64,000 nt of DNA, from contig NZ_CALNVW010000031.1 of the NCBI RefSeq assembly GCF_940670765.1, forward strand, positions 124,001-188,000, written 5' to 3'. Under the pieces are notes generated by a model. It did not search any database, was not told the DNA's origin, and saw only the letters and a program-made list of their open reading frames with translations. This document shows positions 41,343-50,270 of the stretch, one piece after another (position 1 is the stretch's first letter; each line of letters opens with the position of its first letter). Made by a program: the position numbers and the translations under genes. The DNA comes from Streptomyces sp. A 4/2 (GTDB lineage: Bacteria > Actinomycetota > Actinomycetes > Streptomycetales > Streptomycetaceae).

Positions 41343-42959
41343 TCACTGTCCCTGCTTCTTGCCGAGGACGTCCTCGACCTTCGCCACGACGTCGTCCGTC
41401 GCCAGGCCGCGGATCGTCAGCGTCGTACGGCGGCGCAGCACGTCGTCCGCGGTCTCGGCCCACTCGTGGTCGCGGGCGTACACGACCTGCGCCCAGATCT
41501 CCGGGGCGTCCGGGTGGACCCGCTCGGCCAGCGACGGGTCCTCGTTCGCCAGCCGGGCGATGTCGAAGGAGAGCGAGCCGTAGTGCGTGGCCAGATGGCG
41601 AGCGGTGTCCGCCGCCATCCGCGGACCGGGCGTACCGCCGTCCACCAGCAGCCGGTGCGCGACCGCGTTCGGGTTGGCCATCCCGGGCAGCGGCTGCTTC
41701 TTCGGCAGCCGCGAGACCGGCTCCATGTCCTCACCGAGGGGGTGCCCCGGCAGATCGGCCAGCTTGTTCATGACCGTCCGGCCGATGTGCCGGAAGGTCG
41801 TCCACTTCCCGCCGGCCACCGAGAGCATCCCGCCGCGTCCCTCGGTGACGACCGTCTCCCGCTTGGCCTTCGAGGTGTCGCCGGGGCCACCGGGCAGCAC
41901 CCGCAGGCCCGCGAAGGAGTAGGTGATCAGATCACGCGACAGCTGCTGGTCACGGACCGAGAAGGCGGCCTCGTCCAGGATCTGCGCGATGTCCTTCTCG
42001 GTGACCCGTACATCGGCGGGGTCGCCCTCGTACTCCTCGTCGGTCGTACCGAGCAGCAGCTGGTCCTCCCACGGGAGGGCGAAGGTGATCCGGTACTTGT
42101 CGATCGGCGTCGCCAGCGCGGCGCGCCACGGTGAGGTGCGCTTGAGCACCAGGTGGGCGCCCTTGGACAGCCGGATGGACGGGGCCGCGTTCGGGTCCTC
42201 CAGCTTGCGCAGGTGGTCGACCCAGGGGCCGGTGGCGTTCAGTACGAGCCGGGCACCGACGCCGAACTCGCTGCCGTCGAGGCTGTCCCGCAGCTCCGCG
42301 CCCGTCACCCGGCCCCGGGTGAAGCGCAGCCCGGTGACCTCGGCGTGGTTGAGCACGGTGGCGCCGGCCTCGACCGCCGCGCGCACCGTCATCAGGGCCA
42401 TGCGCGAGTCGTTCATCTGGTCGTCGCCGTAGACCGCGACGGCCTTGAGGTTGTCCGTACGCAGCTCCGGCACGTCCCGCTGGGCCCGCGCCGGGGAGAT
42501 CACGTGCCCGACACCGTCGCCGAAGGCGGAGAGCGCCGAGTAGGCGAAGACCCCGGCCCCGAGCTTGGCGGCGCCGTGCGGGCCGCCCTTGTAGACGGGC
42601 AGGTAGAACGTCAGCGGGTTCGCCAGGTGGGGCGCGACGTCGCGGGAGACGGCCCGGCGCTCGAAGTGGTTCTCGGCGACCAGCTTCACGGCCCCGGTCT
42701 GGAGGTAACGGAGTCCGCCGTGGAGCAGTTTGGAGGAGGCGGACGATGTGGCGCCGGCGAAGTCACCGGCGTCCACCAGGGCCACCCGCAGCCCGGACTG
42801 CGCGGCGTGCCAGGCGGTGGAGATGCCCAGGATTCCGCCGCCGATCACCAGGAGGTCGTACGTTGCCTTGGAAAGCTGCTCCCGAGTCTCGGCGCGGCTC
42901 GGAAGGGAGCCGGAGGCCGGGTGCGTCCCGAGTGCGGGGACGCTCTGCAGGGTGGTCAT
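41343..42959 (-). CDS. glpD: Glycerol-3-phosphate dehydrogenase
   Basis: 538 residues. An N-terminal FAD-binding motif (YDLLVIGGGILGISTAWHAA) is followed by the GlpD signature TSSASSKLLHGGLRYL. LLGTTDEEYEGDP and a C-terminal cap domain (about 400-530) complete the family layout. It oxidises glycerol-3-phosphate to dihydroxyacetone phosphate at the membrane and passes electrons to quinone. It is the last gene of a glpF-glpK-glpD operon and begins six bases after the glpK stop. Confidence 0.95.
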   Translation of the reverse strand: MTTLQSVPALGTHPASGSLPSRAETREQLSKATYDLLVIGGGILGISTAWHAAQSGLRVALVDAGDFAGATSSASSKLLHGGLRYLQTGAVKLVAENHFERRAVSRDVAPHLANPLTFYLPVYKGGPHGAAKLGAGVFAYSALSAFGDGVGHVISPARAQRDVPELRTDNLKAVAVYGDDQMNDSRMALMTVRAAVEAGATVLNHAEVTGLRFTRGRVTGAELRDSLDGSEFGVGARLVLNATGPWVDHLRKLEDPNAAPSIRLSKGAHLVLKRTSPWRAALATPIDKYRITFALPWEDQLLLGTTDEEYEGDPADVRVTEKDIAQILDEAAFSVRDQQLSRDLITYSFAGLRVLPGGPGDTSKAKRETVVTEGRGGMLSVAGGKWTTFRHIGRTVMNKLADLPGHPLGEDMEPVSRLPKKQPLPGMANPNAVAHRLLVDGGTPGPRMAADTARHLATHYGSLSFDIARLANEDPSLAERVHPDAPEIWAQVVYARDHEWAETADDVLRRRTTLTIRGLATDDVVAKVEDVLGKKQGQ

Positions 42960-42965
42960 ATCTGG

Positions 42966-44495
42966 TTACTCCTCGTCTTCGAGCCAGCCCATGGTCCGCT
43001 GGACGGCCTTGAGCCAGTTCTTGTACTCGCGGTCACGGGTGGCCGCGTCCATGCGGGGTGTCCACTCGGCGGCCCTGCGCCAGTTGGCGCGCAGCGCGTC
43101 GGTGTCCGGCCAGAAGCCGACGGCGAGACCGGCGGCGTAGGCGGCGCCGAGGCAGGTCGTCTCGGCGACCATCGGGCGCACCACCGGTGCGTCCAGGAAG
43201 TCCGAGAGCGTCTGCATCAGCAGGTTGTTGGAGGTCATTCCGCCGTCGACCTTGAGCGCGGCCAGTTCGACGCCGGAGTCCTTGGTCATGGCGTCGCTGA
43301 TCTCGCGGGTCTGCCAGGCGGTGGCTTCGAGCACGGCGCGCGCGATGTGCGCCTTGGTGACGTAGCGGGTCAGGCCGGTGATCACGCCGCGCGCGTCGGG
43401 GCGCCAGTACGGGGCGAACAGGCCGGAGAACGCGGGCACGATGTACGCGCCGCCGTTGTCGTCGACCGAGGAAGCCAGGGTCTCGACCTCGGCCGCGCTG
43501 TTGATCATCCCCATCTGGTCGCGCAGCCACTGCACGAGCGAACCGGTGACGGCGATCGAACCTTCGAGGGCGTACACCGCCTTCTGGTCGCCGATCCGGT
43601 ATCCGACGGTCGTCAGCAGGCCGTTGTACGAATTGACGGGCGTCTCACCGGTGTTCATCAGCATGAAGGTGCCGGTGCCGTACGTCGACTTCGCCTCGCC
43701 CTCGGCGAAACAGGTCTGGCCGAACAGCGCCGCCTGCTGGTCGCCGAGCGCGGAGGCGACGGGGACACCGGCCAGGGCGCCGCCCTTGGCGGTTCCGTAC
43801 ACCTCGGCGGAGGAGCGGATCTCCGGCAGCACGGCCGCCGGGATGCCGATGGAGGCGAGGATCTTCGGGTCCCACTCCATCCGGTGCAGGTTCATGAGGA
43901 GCGTGCGGGACGCGTTGGTGACGTCGGTGACGTGGACGCCGCCGTTCACCCCGCCCGTCAGGTTCCAGATGACCCAGGAGTCCATGGTGCCGAAGAGGAT
44001 GTCGCCGGCCTCGGCGCGCTCGCGCAGGCCGTCGACGTTGTCCAGCAGCCAGCGGATCTTCGGGCCGGCGAAGTACGAGGCGAGCGGCAGCCCGGTCTCG
44101 CGGCGGAAGCGGTCCTGGCCGACGTTGCGGCCGAGCTCCCGGCAGAGCGCGTCGGTGCGGGTGTCCTGCCAGACGATGGCGTTGTGGACGGGCTCACCGG
44201 TGTTCTTGTCCCAGAGCAGCGTGGTCTCGCGCTGGTTGGTGATGCCGATGGCCTTGACGTCGGCGGCGGTGATCCCGGCCTTGTGGACGGCGCTGGCCAC
44301 GACTTCCTGGACGTTCGTCCAGATCTCGGCGGCGTCGTGCTCGACCCAGCCCGGCTTCGGGAAGATCTGCTCGTGTTCCTTCTGGTCGACGGCGACGATC
44401 CGGCCGTCCTTGTCGAAGACGATGCAGCGGCTGGAGGTGGTGCCCTGGTCGATGGCCGCGATGAACGGTCCGGTGGTGTGAGCGTCAGTGGTCAC
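42966..44495 (-). CDS. glpK: Glycerol kinase
   Basis: 509 residues. FGGY-family signatures are clear: AAIDQGTTSSRCIVFDKDG (phosphate 1), KWFPKPGWVEHD-type EQIFPKPGWVEHDA, ITNQRETTLLWDKNTG, and the C-terminal KVDGGMTSNNLLMQ. It phosphorylates glycerol with ATP. It is located between glpF and glpD on the same strand, 46 bases after glpF. Confidence 0.96.
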   Translation of the reverse strand: MTTDAHTTGPFIAAIDQGTTSSRCIVFDKDGRIVAVDQKEHEQIFPKPGWVEHDAAEIWTNVQEVVASAVHKAGITAADVKAIGITNQRETTLLWDKNTGEPVHNAIVWQDTRTDALCRELGRNVGQDRFRRETGLPLASYFAGPKIRWLLDNVDGLRERAEAGDILFGTMDSWVIWNLTGGVNGGVHVTDVTNASRTLLMNLHRMEWDPKILASIGIPAAVLPEIRSSAEVYGTAKGGALAGVPVASALGDQQAALFGQTCFAEGEAKSTYGTGTFMLMNTGETPVNSYNGLLTTVGYRIGDQKAVYALEGSIAVTGSLVQWLRDQMGMINSAAEVETLASSVDDNGGAYIVPAFSGLFAPYWRPDARGVITGLTRYVTKAHIARAVLEATAWQTREISDAMTKDSGVELAALKVDGGMTSNNLLMQTLSDFLDAPVVRPMVAETTCLGAAYAAGLAVGFWPDTDALRANWRRAAEWTPRMDAATRDREYKNWLKAVQRTMGWLEDEE

Positions 44496-44541
44496 GGTGT
44501 GCTCCGAAAGTCCGAAGGGGGTGGTCGTCAGTACCGGGGGC

Positions 44542-45318
44542 TCACGCGAAGGCGAGGTTGTAGAGACCGCCTGCGAGAGCGCCGCCTATGAGCGGTCCGA
44601 CGACGGGTATCCACGCGTACGTCCAGTCGGAGCTGCCCTTGTTGGGCAGCGGCAGCAGCGCGTGGACGATGCGCGGGCCGAGGTCGCGGACCGGGTTGAT
44701 GGCATATCCGGTCGGGCCGCCGAGCGAGAGGCCGATGGAGACCACGACGAGTGCGGTGATGAGCGCGCCGAGGGTGCCCAGCCCGTTGCCGTTGTTGTTC
44801 AGCCCCTGGGTGAGGATCGCCAGGACCAGCACCACGGTGCCGATGATCTCGGTCGCCAGGTTCTGTACGACGTGACGGATCTCCGGTGCGGTGAAGAAGA
44901 CACCGCCCACGGGGCCGGGGCCGGGCTCCGCCTTCGTGACGCGCTTCGCCTGCGCGGCGATCTCGGGGTCCCGCAGGTGCGCCTGGAAGTGTCCGTAGTA
45001 CGCGACCCAGACGAGCACCGCGCCGATCATGGCGCCGAGCAGCTGCGAGCCGAGGTACAGCGGCACATCGCTCCACTTGGTGCCGCCCTCGATGGCGAGG
45101 CCGATGGTGACCGCCGGGTTGAGGTGGGCACCGGAGACGCCGCCGGCCAGGTAGGCGCCGGTCAGTACGGCGAAGCCCCAGCCGAACGTGATGGCGAGCC
45201 AGCCCGCGTCCTTGGCCTTCGAGCGCTTGAGCGTGACCGCGGCGCACACACCGGCGCCGAGCAGTATGAGTACGGCGGTACCGATGGTCTCGCCGATGAA
45301 GATGTCGGAGCTGGACAC
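44542..45318 (-). CDS. glpF: Glycerol facilitator (MIP family)
   Basis: 258 residues from a GTG with AAAGGAG seven bases upstream. Six transmembrane helices plus two half-helices are present. The first pore motif is NPA (GAHLNPAVTIG); the second reads NPV (YAINPVRDLGPR) with the Asp after Arg typical of glycerol-conducting channels. Glycerol passes passively and is trapped by GlpK. It is the first gene of the glp operon. Confidence 0.93.
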   Translation of the reverse strand: MSSSDIFIGETIGTAVLILLGAGVCAAVTLKRSKAKDAGWLAITFGWGFAVLTGAYLAGGVSGAHLNPAVTIGLAIEGGTKWSDVPLYLGSQLLGAMIGAVLVWVAYYGHFQAHLRDPEIAAQAKRVTKAEPGPGPVGGVFFTAPEIRHVVQNLATEIIGTVVLVLAILTQGLNNNGNGLGTLGALITALVVVSIGLSLGGPTGYAINPVRDLGPRIVHALLPLPNKGSSDWTYAWIPVVGPLIGGALAGGLYNLAFA

Positions 45319-45443
45319 CCGCGACTCCTTTGTCCTTCGTCCAGGGGAAGCCGGACACCGGTTTCCTCCGGTCGTCCGCGCCCTCAGGTGAGGGCGTTGC
45401 CGGCCCTTGGCGCTGTCACACCTTAACGCGTATTTCCGGTAAG

Positions 45444-45462
45444 TGTTCGACAATGCCGACCG
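45444..45462 (-). promoter_or_regulatory. GylR operator candidate at the glpF promoter
   Basis: TGTTCGACAATGCCGACCG matches 15 of 19 bases of the element in front of gylR (46354-46372). It lies about 126 bases upstream of the glpF start, between gylR and glpF, and probably mediates glycerol control. Confidence 0.65.
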
Positions 45463-45568
45463 ATGAACGGCAGTTTTCTCCTCCGAGTCGACAAAGGTCA
45501 AGAGGCTGTGACGGGAAACTCGAACACAGCTCCGGAAAGGTTCCTCCGGTACGCCGAGGGGGGAGCGC

Positions 45569-46333
45569 TCAGAAGCGGCTGGCGCCCAGATCGCGGGAGA
45601 CGGAGCGGGCGCAGTCGCGCACCGCGGCGATGAGTTCGGGGCGCAGTTCCCCGTCGGTGCAGACCCGCTCGACGGCGCCGGTGACGGCTATGGCGCCGAC
45701 CGGCATCCTGCGCCGGTCGTGGATGGGGGCGGCCACCGAGGCCACGCCCTCCCAGGTCTCCTCGATGTCGGATCCCCAGCCGCGTGCTCTCGTCAGGTCC
45801 AGTACGGACTCGAACTCCGTGAGGTCGCTGACGGTCCGTGGGGTGAAGCTCTTGCGTTCGGTCTCCAGGACCTCGCTGTGTGCCACCGGGTCGAACGCCG
45901 AGAGCACCTTGCCCAGCGCGCTGGAGTGCAGCGGCTGCATGGCCCCGACCTCCAGGACCTGGCGGCTGTCGTCGGGGCGGAAGACGTGGTGGACGACGAG
46001 GACGCCGTGCTGGTGCAGCACGCCCAGGTAGACGCTCTCGCCGCTGGAGCGGGCCAGGTCGTCGGTCCATACGAGCGCGCGGGCCCGCAGCTCGTGCACG
46101 TCCAGATAGCTGTTGCCCAGCCGCAGCAGCTCGGCCCCCAGCTGGTAGCGGCCGGACGCCGCGTCCTGCTCCACGAAGCCCTCGTGCTGGAGTGTGCGCA
46201 GGATGCCGTGGGCGGTGCCCTTGGCGAGGTCGAGCGAGGAGGCGATGTCGGACAGGCCGAGTCTCCGCTCGCCGCCGGCGAGCAGCCTCAGCATCGCAGC
46301 CGCCCGCTCCAGGGACTGAATGTTCTTCGCCAT
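45569..46333 (-). CDS. gylR: IclR-family glycerol operon regulator
   Basis: 254 residues, the length of Streptomyces GylR. An N-terminal winged helix (LGLSDIASSLDLAKGTAHGILRTLQHEGFV) precedes the IclR effector domain (VYLGVLHQHGVLVVHHV; LHSSALGKVLSAF; VASVAAPIHDRRRMPVGAIAV). The ATG at 46333 is used; an earlier in-frame GTG/ATG region runs into the operator. It is encoded directly upstream of glpFKD on the same strand and should repress itself and that operon until glycerol or glycerol-3-phosphate is present. Confidence 0.95.
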   Translation of the reverse strand: MAKNIQSLERAAAMLRLLAGGERRLGLSDIASSLDLAKGTAHGILRTLQHEGFVEQDAASGRYQLGAELLRLGNSYLDVHELRARALVWTDDLARSSGESVYLGVLHQHGVLVVHHVFRPDDSRQVLEVGAMQPLHSSALGKVLSAFDPVAHSEVLETERKSFTPRTVSDLTEFESVLDLTRARGWGSDIEETWEGVASVAAPIHDRRRMPVGAIAVTGAVERVCTDGELRPELIAAVRDCARSVSRDLGASRF

Positions 46334-46353
46334 TGCTCGGCCACCCTCCACAC

Positions 46354-46372
46354 TGTTCGGCAATGCTGAACA
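46354..46372 (-). promoter_or_regulatory. GylR operator candidate at the gylR promoter
   Basis: TGTTCGGCAATGCTGAACA is an inverted repeat with TGTTC/GAACA outer arms and GC/GC inner pairs. It ends 21 bases before the gylR start. A related element precedes glpF. Confidence 0.7.
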
Positions 46373-46513
46373 CTATCGGTCGATGTCGACCCAGTGTCAC
46401 CCGGAGCAGGGCCGGCCGGTAGCTGACCGGTTCCGCGCTACCCGGGCGGGGGAAGCCGTCCGCCCCGTGGGACACCGCACCGGCCGAGCGCGGTCCCCGT
46501 TACCCTGGCCAGG

Positions 46514-46537
46514 TGCGCCATCCTGCCGGAGGGCGCA
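46514..46537 (+). other. Hairpin in the metH leader
   Basis: TGCGCC (46514-46519) and GGCGCA (46532-46537) pair around TCC/GGA and a TGCC tetraloop. A second small hairpin (CGAC/GTCG, about 46542-46553) follows, then GGGAG and the ATG at 46574. I could not match it to a cobalamin, SAM or SAH riboswitch, so only the structure is reported. Confidence 0.4.
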
Positions 46538-46573
46538 AAGCCGACAGCCGTCGCATCCCAGGGAGTACATTCC

Positions 46574-49500
46574 ATGGCCTCGTTGCCGACCCCTTCCGCT
46601 GACAGCCGGACCCGGGCAGACGCCCTCCGTGAGGCACTCGCCACCCGTGTGGTGGTGGCGGACGGTGCCATGGGCACCATGCTCCAGGCACAGGATCCCA
46701 CCCTTGAGGATTTCCAGGATCTGGAAGGCTGCAACGAGATCCTCAACGTGACCAGGCCGGACATCGTCCGCTCGGTCCACGAGGAGTACTTCGCGGTCGG
46801 CGTGGACTGCGTGGAGACGAACACCTTCGGCGCGAACCACTCGGCGGCGAACGAGTACGAGATCGCCGACCGGATCGTCGAGCTGTCCGAGGCGGGCGCC
46901 CGCATCGCCCGCGAGGTCGCCGACGAGTTCGGTGCCAAGGACGGCCGGCAGCGCTGGGTCCTCGGCTCGGTCGGCCCCGGCACCAAGCTCCCGTCGCTCG
47001 GGCACATCACGTACGACGTGCTGCGGGACGGTTACCAGCAGAACGCCGAGGGCCTCCTCGCCGGTGGCGCGGACGCCCTGATCGTGGAGACCACACAGGA
47101 CCTGCTGCAGACCAAGTCCAGCCTCATCGGCGCACGCCGGGCGATGGACGCCCTGGGCATCGACGTGCCGCTGATCTGCTCGCTCGCCTTCGAGACGACC
47201 GGCGTGATGCTGCTCGGCTCCGAGATCGGCGCCGCGCTGACCGCCCTGGAGCCGCTGGGCATCGACCTGATCGGCCTGAACTGCTCGACCGGACCGGCCG
47301 AGATGAGCGAGCACCTGCGCTATCTGGCCCGCCACTCGCGTACGCCGCTGATGTGCATGCCGAACGCCGGCCTGCCCGTGCTGACCAAGGACGGCGCACA
47401 CTTCCCCCTCGGCCCCGAGGGCCTGGCGGACGCGCAGGAAGCGTTCGTGACCGACTACGGCCTGTCCCTGATCGGCGGCTGCTGCGGTACGACGCCCGAG
47501 CACCTGCGCCAGGTCGTCGAGCGGGCCCGCGCGCTGACCCCCACCCCCCGCGACCCGCGTCCCGAGCCGGGCGCCGCCTCCCTGTACCAGACCGTGCCGT
47601 TCCGTCAGGACACGGCGTACATGGCCATCGGTGAGCGCACCAACGCCAACGGCAGCAAGAAGTTCCGCGAGGCCATGCTGGAGGCCCGCTGGGACGACTG
47701 CGTGGAGATGGCCCGCGACCAGATCCGCGAGGGCGCGCACATGCTCGACCTCTGCGTCGACTACGTGGGCCGCGACGGCGTGGCCGACATGTCCGAGCTG
47801 GCCGGCCGCTTCGCCACCGCATCGACCCTGCCGATCGTGCTGGACTCCACCGAACTCCCCGTCCTGCGGGCCGGGCTGGAGAAGCTGGGCGGCCGGGCCG
47901 TCCTCAACTCGGTCAACTACGAGGACGGCGACGGCCCCGAGTCCCGCTTCGCCAAGGTCACCGAGCTGGCGGTCGAGCACGGCGCCGCGCTGATCGCGCT
48001 GACCATCGACGAGGAGGGCCAGGCCCGCACCGTCGAGCACAAGGTCGCCATCGCCGAGCGGCTGATCGAGGACCTGACCGGCAACTGGTCGGTACGCGAG
48101 TCGGACATCCTCATCGACACCCTGACCTTCACCATCTGCACCGGGCAGGAGGAGTCGAGGGGCGACGGCGTCGCCACCATCGAGGCCATCCGCGAACTCA
48201 AGCGCCGCCACCCGGACGTCCAGACCACGCTGGGCCTCTCCAACATCTCCTTCGGCCTCAACCCGGCCGCCCGCGTCGTCCTCAACTCCGTCTTCCTCGA
48301 CGAGTGCGTGAAGGCGGGCCTGGACTCGGCGATCGTGCACGCGTCCAAGATCCTGCCGATCGCCCGCCTGGAGGAGGAGCAGGTCGAGGTCGCCCTCGAC
48401 CTGATCTACGACCGCCGCGCCGAGGGCTACGACCCCCTGCAGAAGCTCATGGAGCTCTTCGAGGGCGTCAACATGAAGTCGATGAAGCAGGGCAGGGCCG
48501 AGGAGCTCATGGCGCTCCCGCTGGACGAGCGCCTCCAGCGCCGCATCATCGACGGCGAGAAGAACGGCTTGGAGGCCGACCTCGACGAAGCGCTCCAGGA
48601 CCGTCCGGCCCTGGACATCGTCAACGACACCCTCCTGGAGGGCATGAAGGTCGTCGGCGAGCTCTTCGGCTCCGGCCAGATGCAGCTGCCGTTCGTGCTC
48701 CAGTCCGCCGAGGTCATGAAGACCGCGGTGGCCCATCTGGAGCCGCACATGGAGAAGACGGACGACGACGGCAAGGGCACCATCGTGCTGGCCACCGTCC
48801 GCGGCGACGTCCACGACATCGGCAAGAACCTCGTCGACATCATCTTGACCAACAACGGCTACAACGTCGTCAACCTCGGCATCAAGCAGCCCGTCTCCGC
48901 GATCCTGGAAGCCGCAGAGGAGCACAAGGCCGACGTCATCGGCATGTCCGGCCTCCTCGTCAAGTCCACGGTGATCATGAAGGAGAACCTGCAGGAGCTC
49001 AACCAGCGCAAGATGGCGGCCGACTTCCCCGTCATCCTCGGCGGCGCCGCACTGACCAGGGCGTACGTCGAGCAGGACCTGCACGAGATCTACGAGGGCG
49101 AAGTCCGTTACGCCCGCGACGCCTTCGAGGGCCTGCGCCTGATGGACGCCCTGATCGGCGTCAAGCGGGGTGTCCCCGGCGCCGTACTGCCCGAGCTCAA
49201 GCAGCGCCGGGTGCCCAAGCGCGACACCGCCGCCGTACTGGAGGTCCAGGAGCCCGAAGGCCCCGTCCGCTCGGACGTCTCCACCGACAACCCGGTCCCG
49301 GAACCGCCGTTCTGGGGTACCCGCGTCGTCAAGGGGATCCAGCTCAAGGAGTACGCCTCCTGGCTGGACGAGGGCGCGCTCTTCAAGGGGCAGTGGGGGC
49401 TCAAGGAGGCCCGCAAGGGCGAAGGCCCCACCTACGAGGAGCTGGTGGAGAGCGAGGGCCGCCCGCACCTGCGCGGCTGGCTGGACCAGCTGCACACCAA

Positions 49501-50089
49501 GAACATGCTGGAGGCCGCCGTCGTCTACGGCTACTTCCCCTGTGTGTCCAAGGGCGAGGACCTGATCCTCCTCAACGAGGACGGCAGTGAGCGCACCCGC
49601 TTCACCTTCCCGCGCCAGCGCCGCGGCCGTCGGCTCTGCCTGGCGGACTTCTTCCGCCCCGAGGAGTCCGGCGAGAGGGATGTGATCGGCCTTCAGGTGG
49701 TCACCGTCGGTTCGAGGATCGGCGAGGCCACGGCCGAGCTGTTCGAGGCCAACGCCTACCGCGACTACCTCGAACTGCACGGTCTCTCCGTGCAGTTGGC
49801 GGAGGCGCTCGCCGAGTACTGGCACGCCCGGGTGCGCTCCGAACTCGGCTACGCCGGTGAGGACCCCTCGGACGTCCAGGACATGTTCGCGCTGAAGTAC
49901 CGCGGTGCGCGCTTCTCGCTCGGCTACGGCGCCTGCCCCGATCTGGAGGACCGGGCGAAGATCGCCGAACTGCTCCAGCCCGAGCGGATCGGCGTGCACC
50001 TCTCCGAGGAGTTCCAGCTGCACCCCGAACAGTCCACCGACGCGATCGTGATCCACCACCCCGAGGCGAAGTACTTCAACGCCCGGTAG
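46574..50089 (+). CDS. metH: Cobalamin-dependent methionine synthase
   Basis: 1171 residues, four modules in the standard order. The homocysteine-binding barrel (to about 330) has GLNCSTG and zinc ligands in GGCCGTTPEH. The methyltetrahydrofolate-binding barrel spans about 350-620 (IGERTNANGSKKF). The B12 cap and Rossmann domain span about 640-890, with the lower-axial histidine in VRGDVHDIGKNLVDI. The reactivation/AdoMet domain ends the protein, with LGYGACPDLEDR and LSEEFQLHPEQSTDAIV. It transfers methyl from folate to homocysteine. GGGAG lies nine bases upstream of the ATG. Confidence 0.97.
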   Translation: MASLPTPSADSRTRADALREALATRVVVADGAMGTMLQAQDPTLEDFQDLEGCNEILNVTRPDIVRSVHEEYFAVGVDCVETNTFGANHSAANEYEIADRIVELSEAGARIAREVADEFGAKDGRQRWVLGSVGPGTKLPSLGHITYDVLRDGYQQNAEGLLAGGADALIVETTQDLLQTKSSLIGARRAMDALGIDVPLICSLAFETTGVMLLGSEIGAALTALEPLGIDLIGLNCSTGPAEMSEHLRYLARHSRTPLMCMPNAGLPVLTKDGAHFPLGPEGLADAQEAFVTDYGLSLIGGCCGTTPEHLRQVVERARALTPTPRDPRPEPGAASLYQTVPFRQDTAYMAIGERTNANGSKKFREAMLEARWDDCVEMARDQIREGAHMLDLCVDYVGRDGVADMSELAGRFATASTLPIVLDSTELPVLRAGLEKLGGRAVLNSVNYEDGDGPESRFAKVTELAVEHGAALIALTIDEEGQARTVEHKVAIAERLIEDLTGNWSVRESDILIDTLTFTICTGQEESRGDGVATIEAIRELKRRHPDVQTTLGLSNISFGLNPAARVVLNSVFLDECVKAGLDSAIVHASKILPIARLEEEQVEVALDLIYDRRAEGYDPLQKLMELFEGVNMKSMKQGRAEELMALPLDERLQRRIIDGEKNGLEADLDEALQDRPALDIVNDTLLEGMKVVGELFGSGQMQLPFVLQSAEVMKTAVAHLEPHMEKTDDDGKGTIVLATVRGDVHDIGKNLVDIILTNNGYNVVNLGIKQPVSAILEAAEEHKADVIGMSGLLVKSTVIMKENLQELNQRKMAADFPVILGGAALTRAYVEQDLHEIYEGEVRYARDAFEGLRLMDALIGVKRGVPGAVLPELKQRRVPKRDTAAVLEVQEPEGPVRSDVSTDNPVPEPPFWGTRVVKGIQLKEYASWLDEGALFKGQWGLKEARKGEGPTYEELVESEGRPHLRGWLDQLHTKNMLEAAVVYGYFPCVSKGEDLILLNEDGSERTRFTFPRQRRGRRLCLADFFRPEESGERDVIGLQVVTVGSRIGEATAELFEANAYRDYLELHGLSVQLAEALAEYWHARVRSELGYAGEDPSDVQDMFALKYRGARFSLGYGACPDLEDRAKIAELLQPERIGVHLSEEFQLHPEQSTDAIVIHHPEAKYFNAR

Positions 50090-50203
50090 GGATCCCGCCC
50101 GGATGGTGCCGGACCCGTACCGCGCGGTGCGGCCGGGCGCCGGTGTCGGGACCGATGGCGGGGCGCGCCCGGCCTTCCGGACGTACACTGGTCGGTCCAG
50201 TGC

Positions 50204-50243
50204 GGGCCGGTCCTCTCCCCGGCAGGGGGAGGGGGACCGGCCC
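50204..50243 (+). terminator. Large hairpin between metH and the HAD gene
   Basis: GGGCCGGTCC (50204-50213) pairs with GGACCGGCCC (50234-50243), and CTCCCC pairs with GGGGGAG inside it, around GGCA. It may terminate metH. A TACACT -10-like box at 50184-50189 lies just upstream, however, so it may instead sit in the leader of the HAD gene. Confidence 0.6.
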
Positions 50244-50270
50244 TCATGTCCCTCCAGGAGGTGTGCCCGG

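Noticed and set aside
46500..46560. c-di-GMP or cobalamin riboswitch before metH
   Set aside because: GGGCGCAAAGCC superficially resembles part of the GEMM motif, but the first conserved half and the tetraloop receptor were not found, and no cobalamin box is present.
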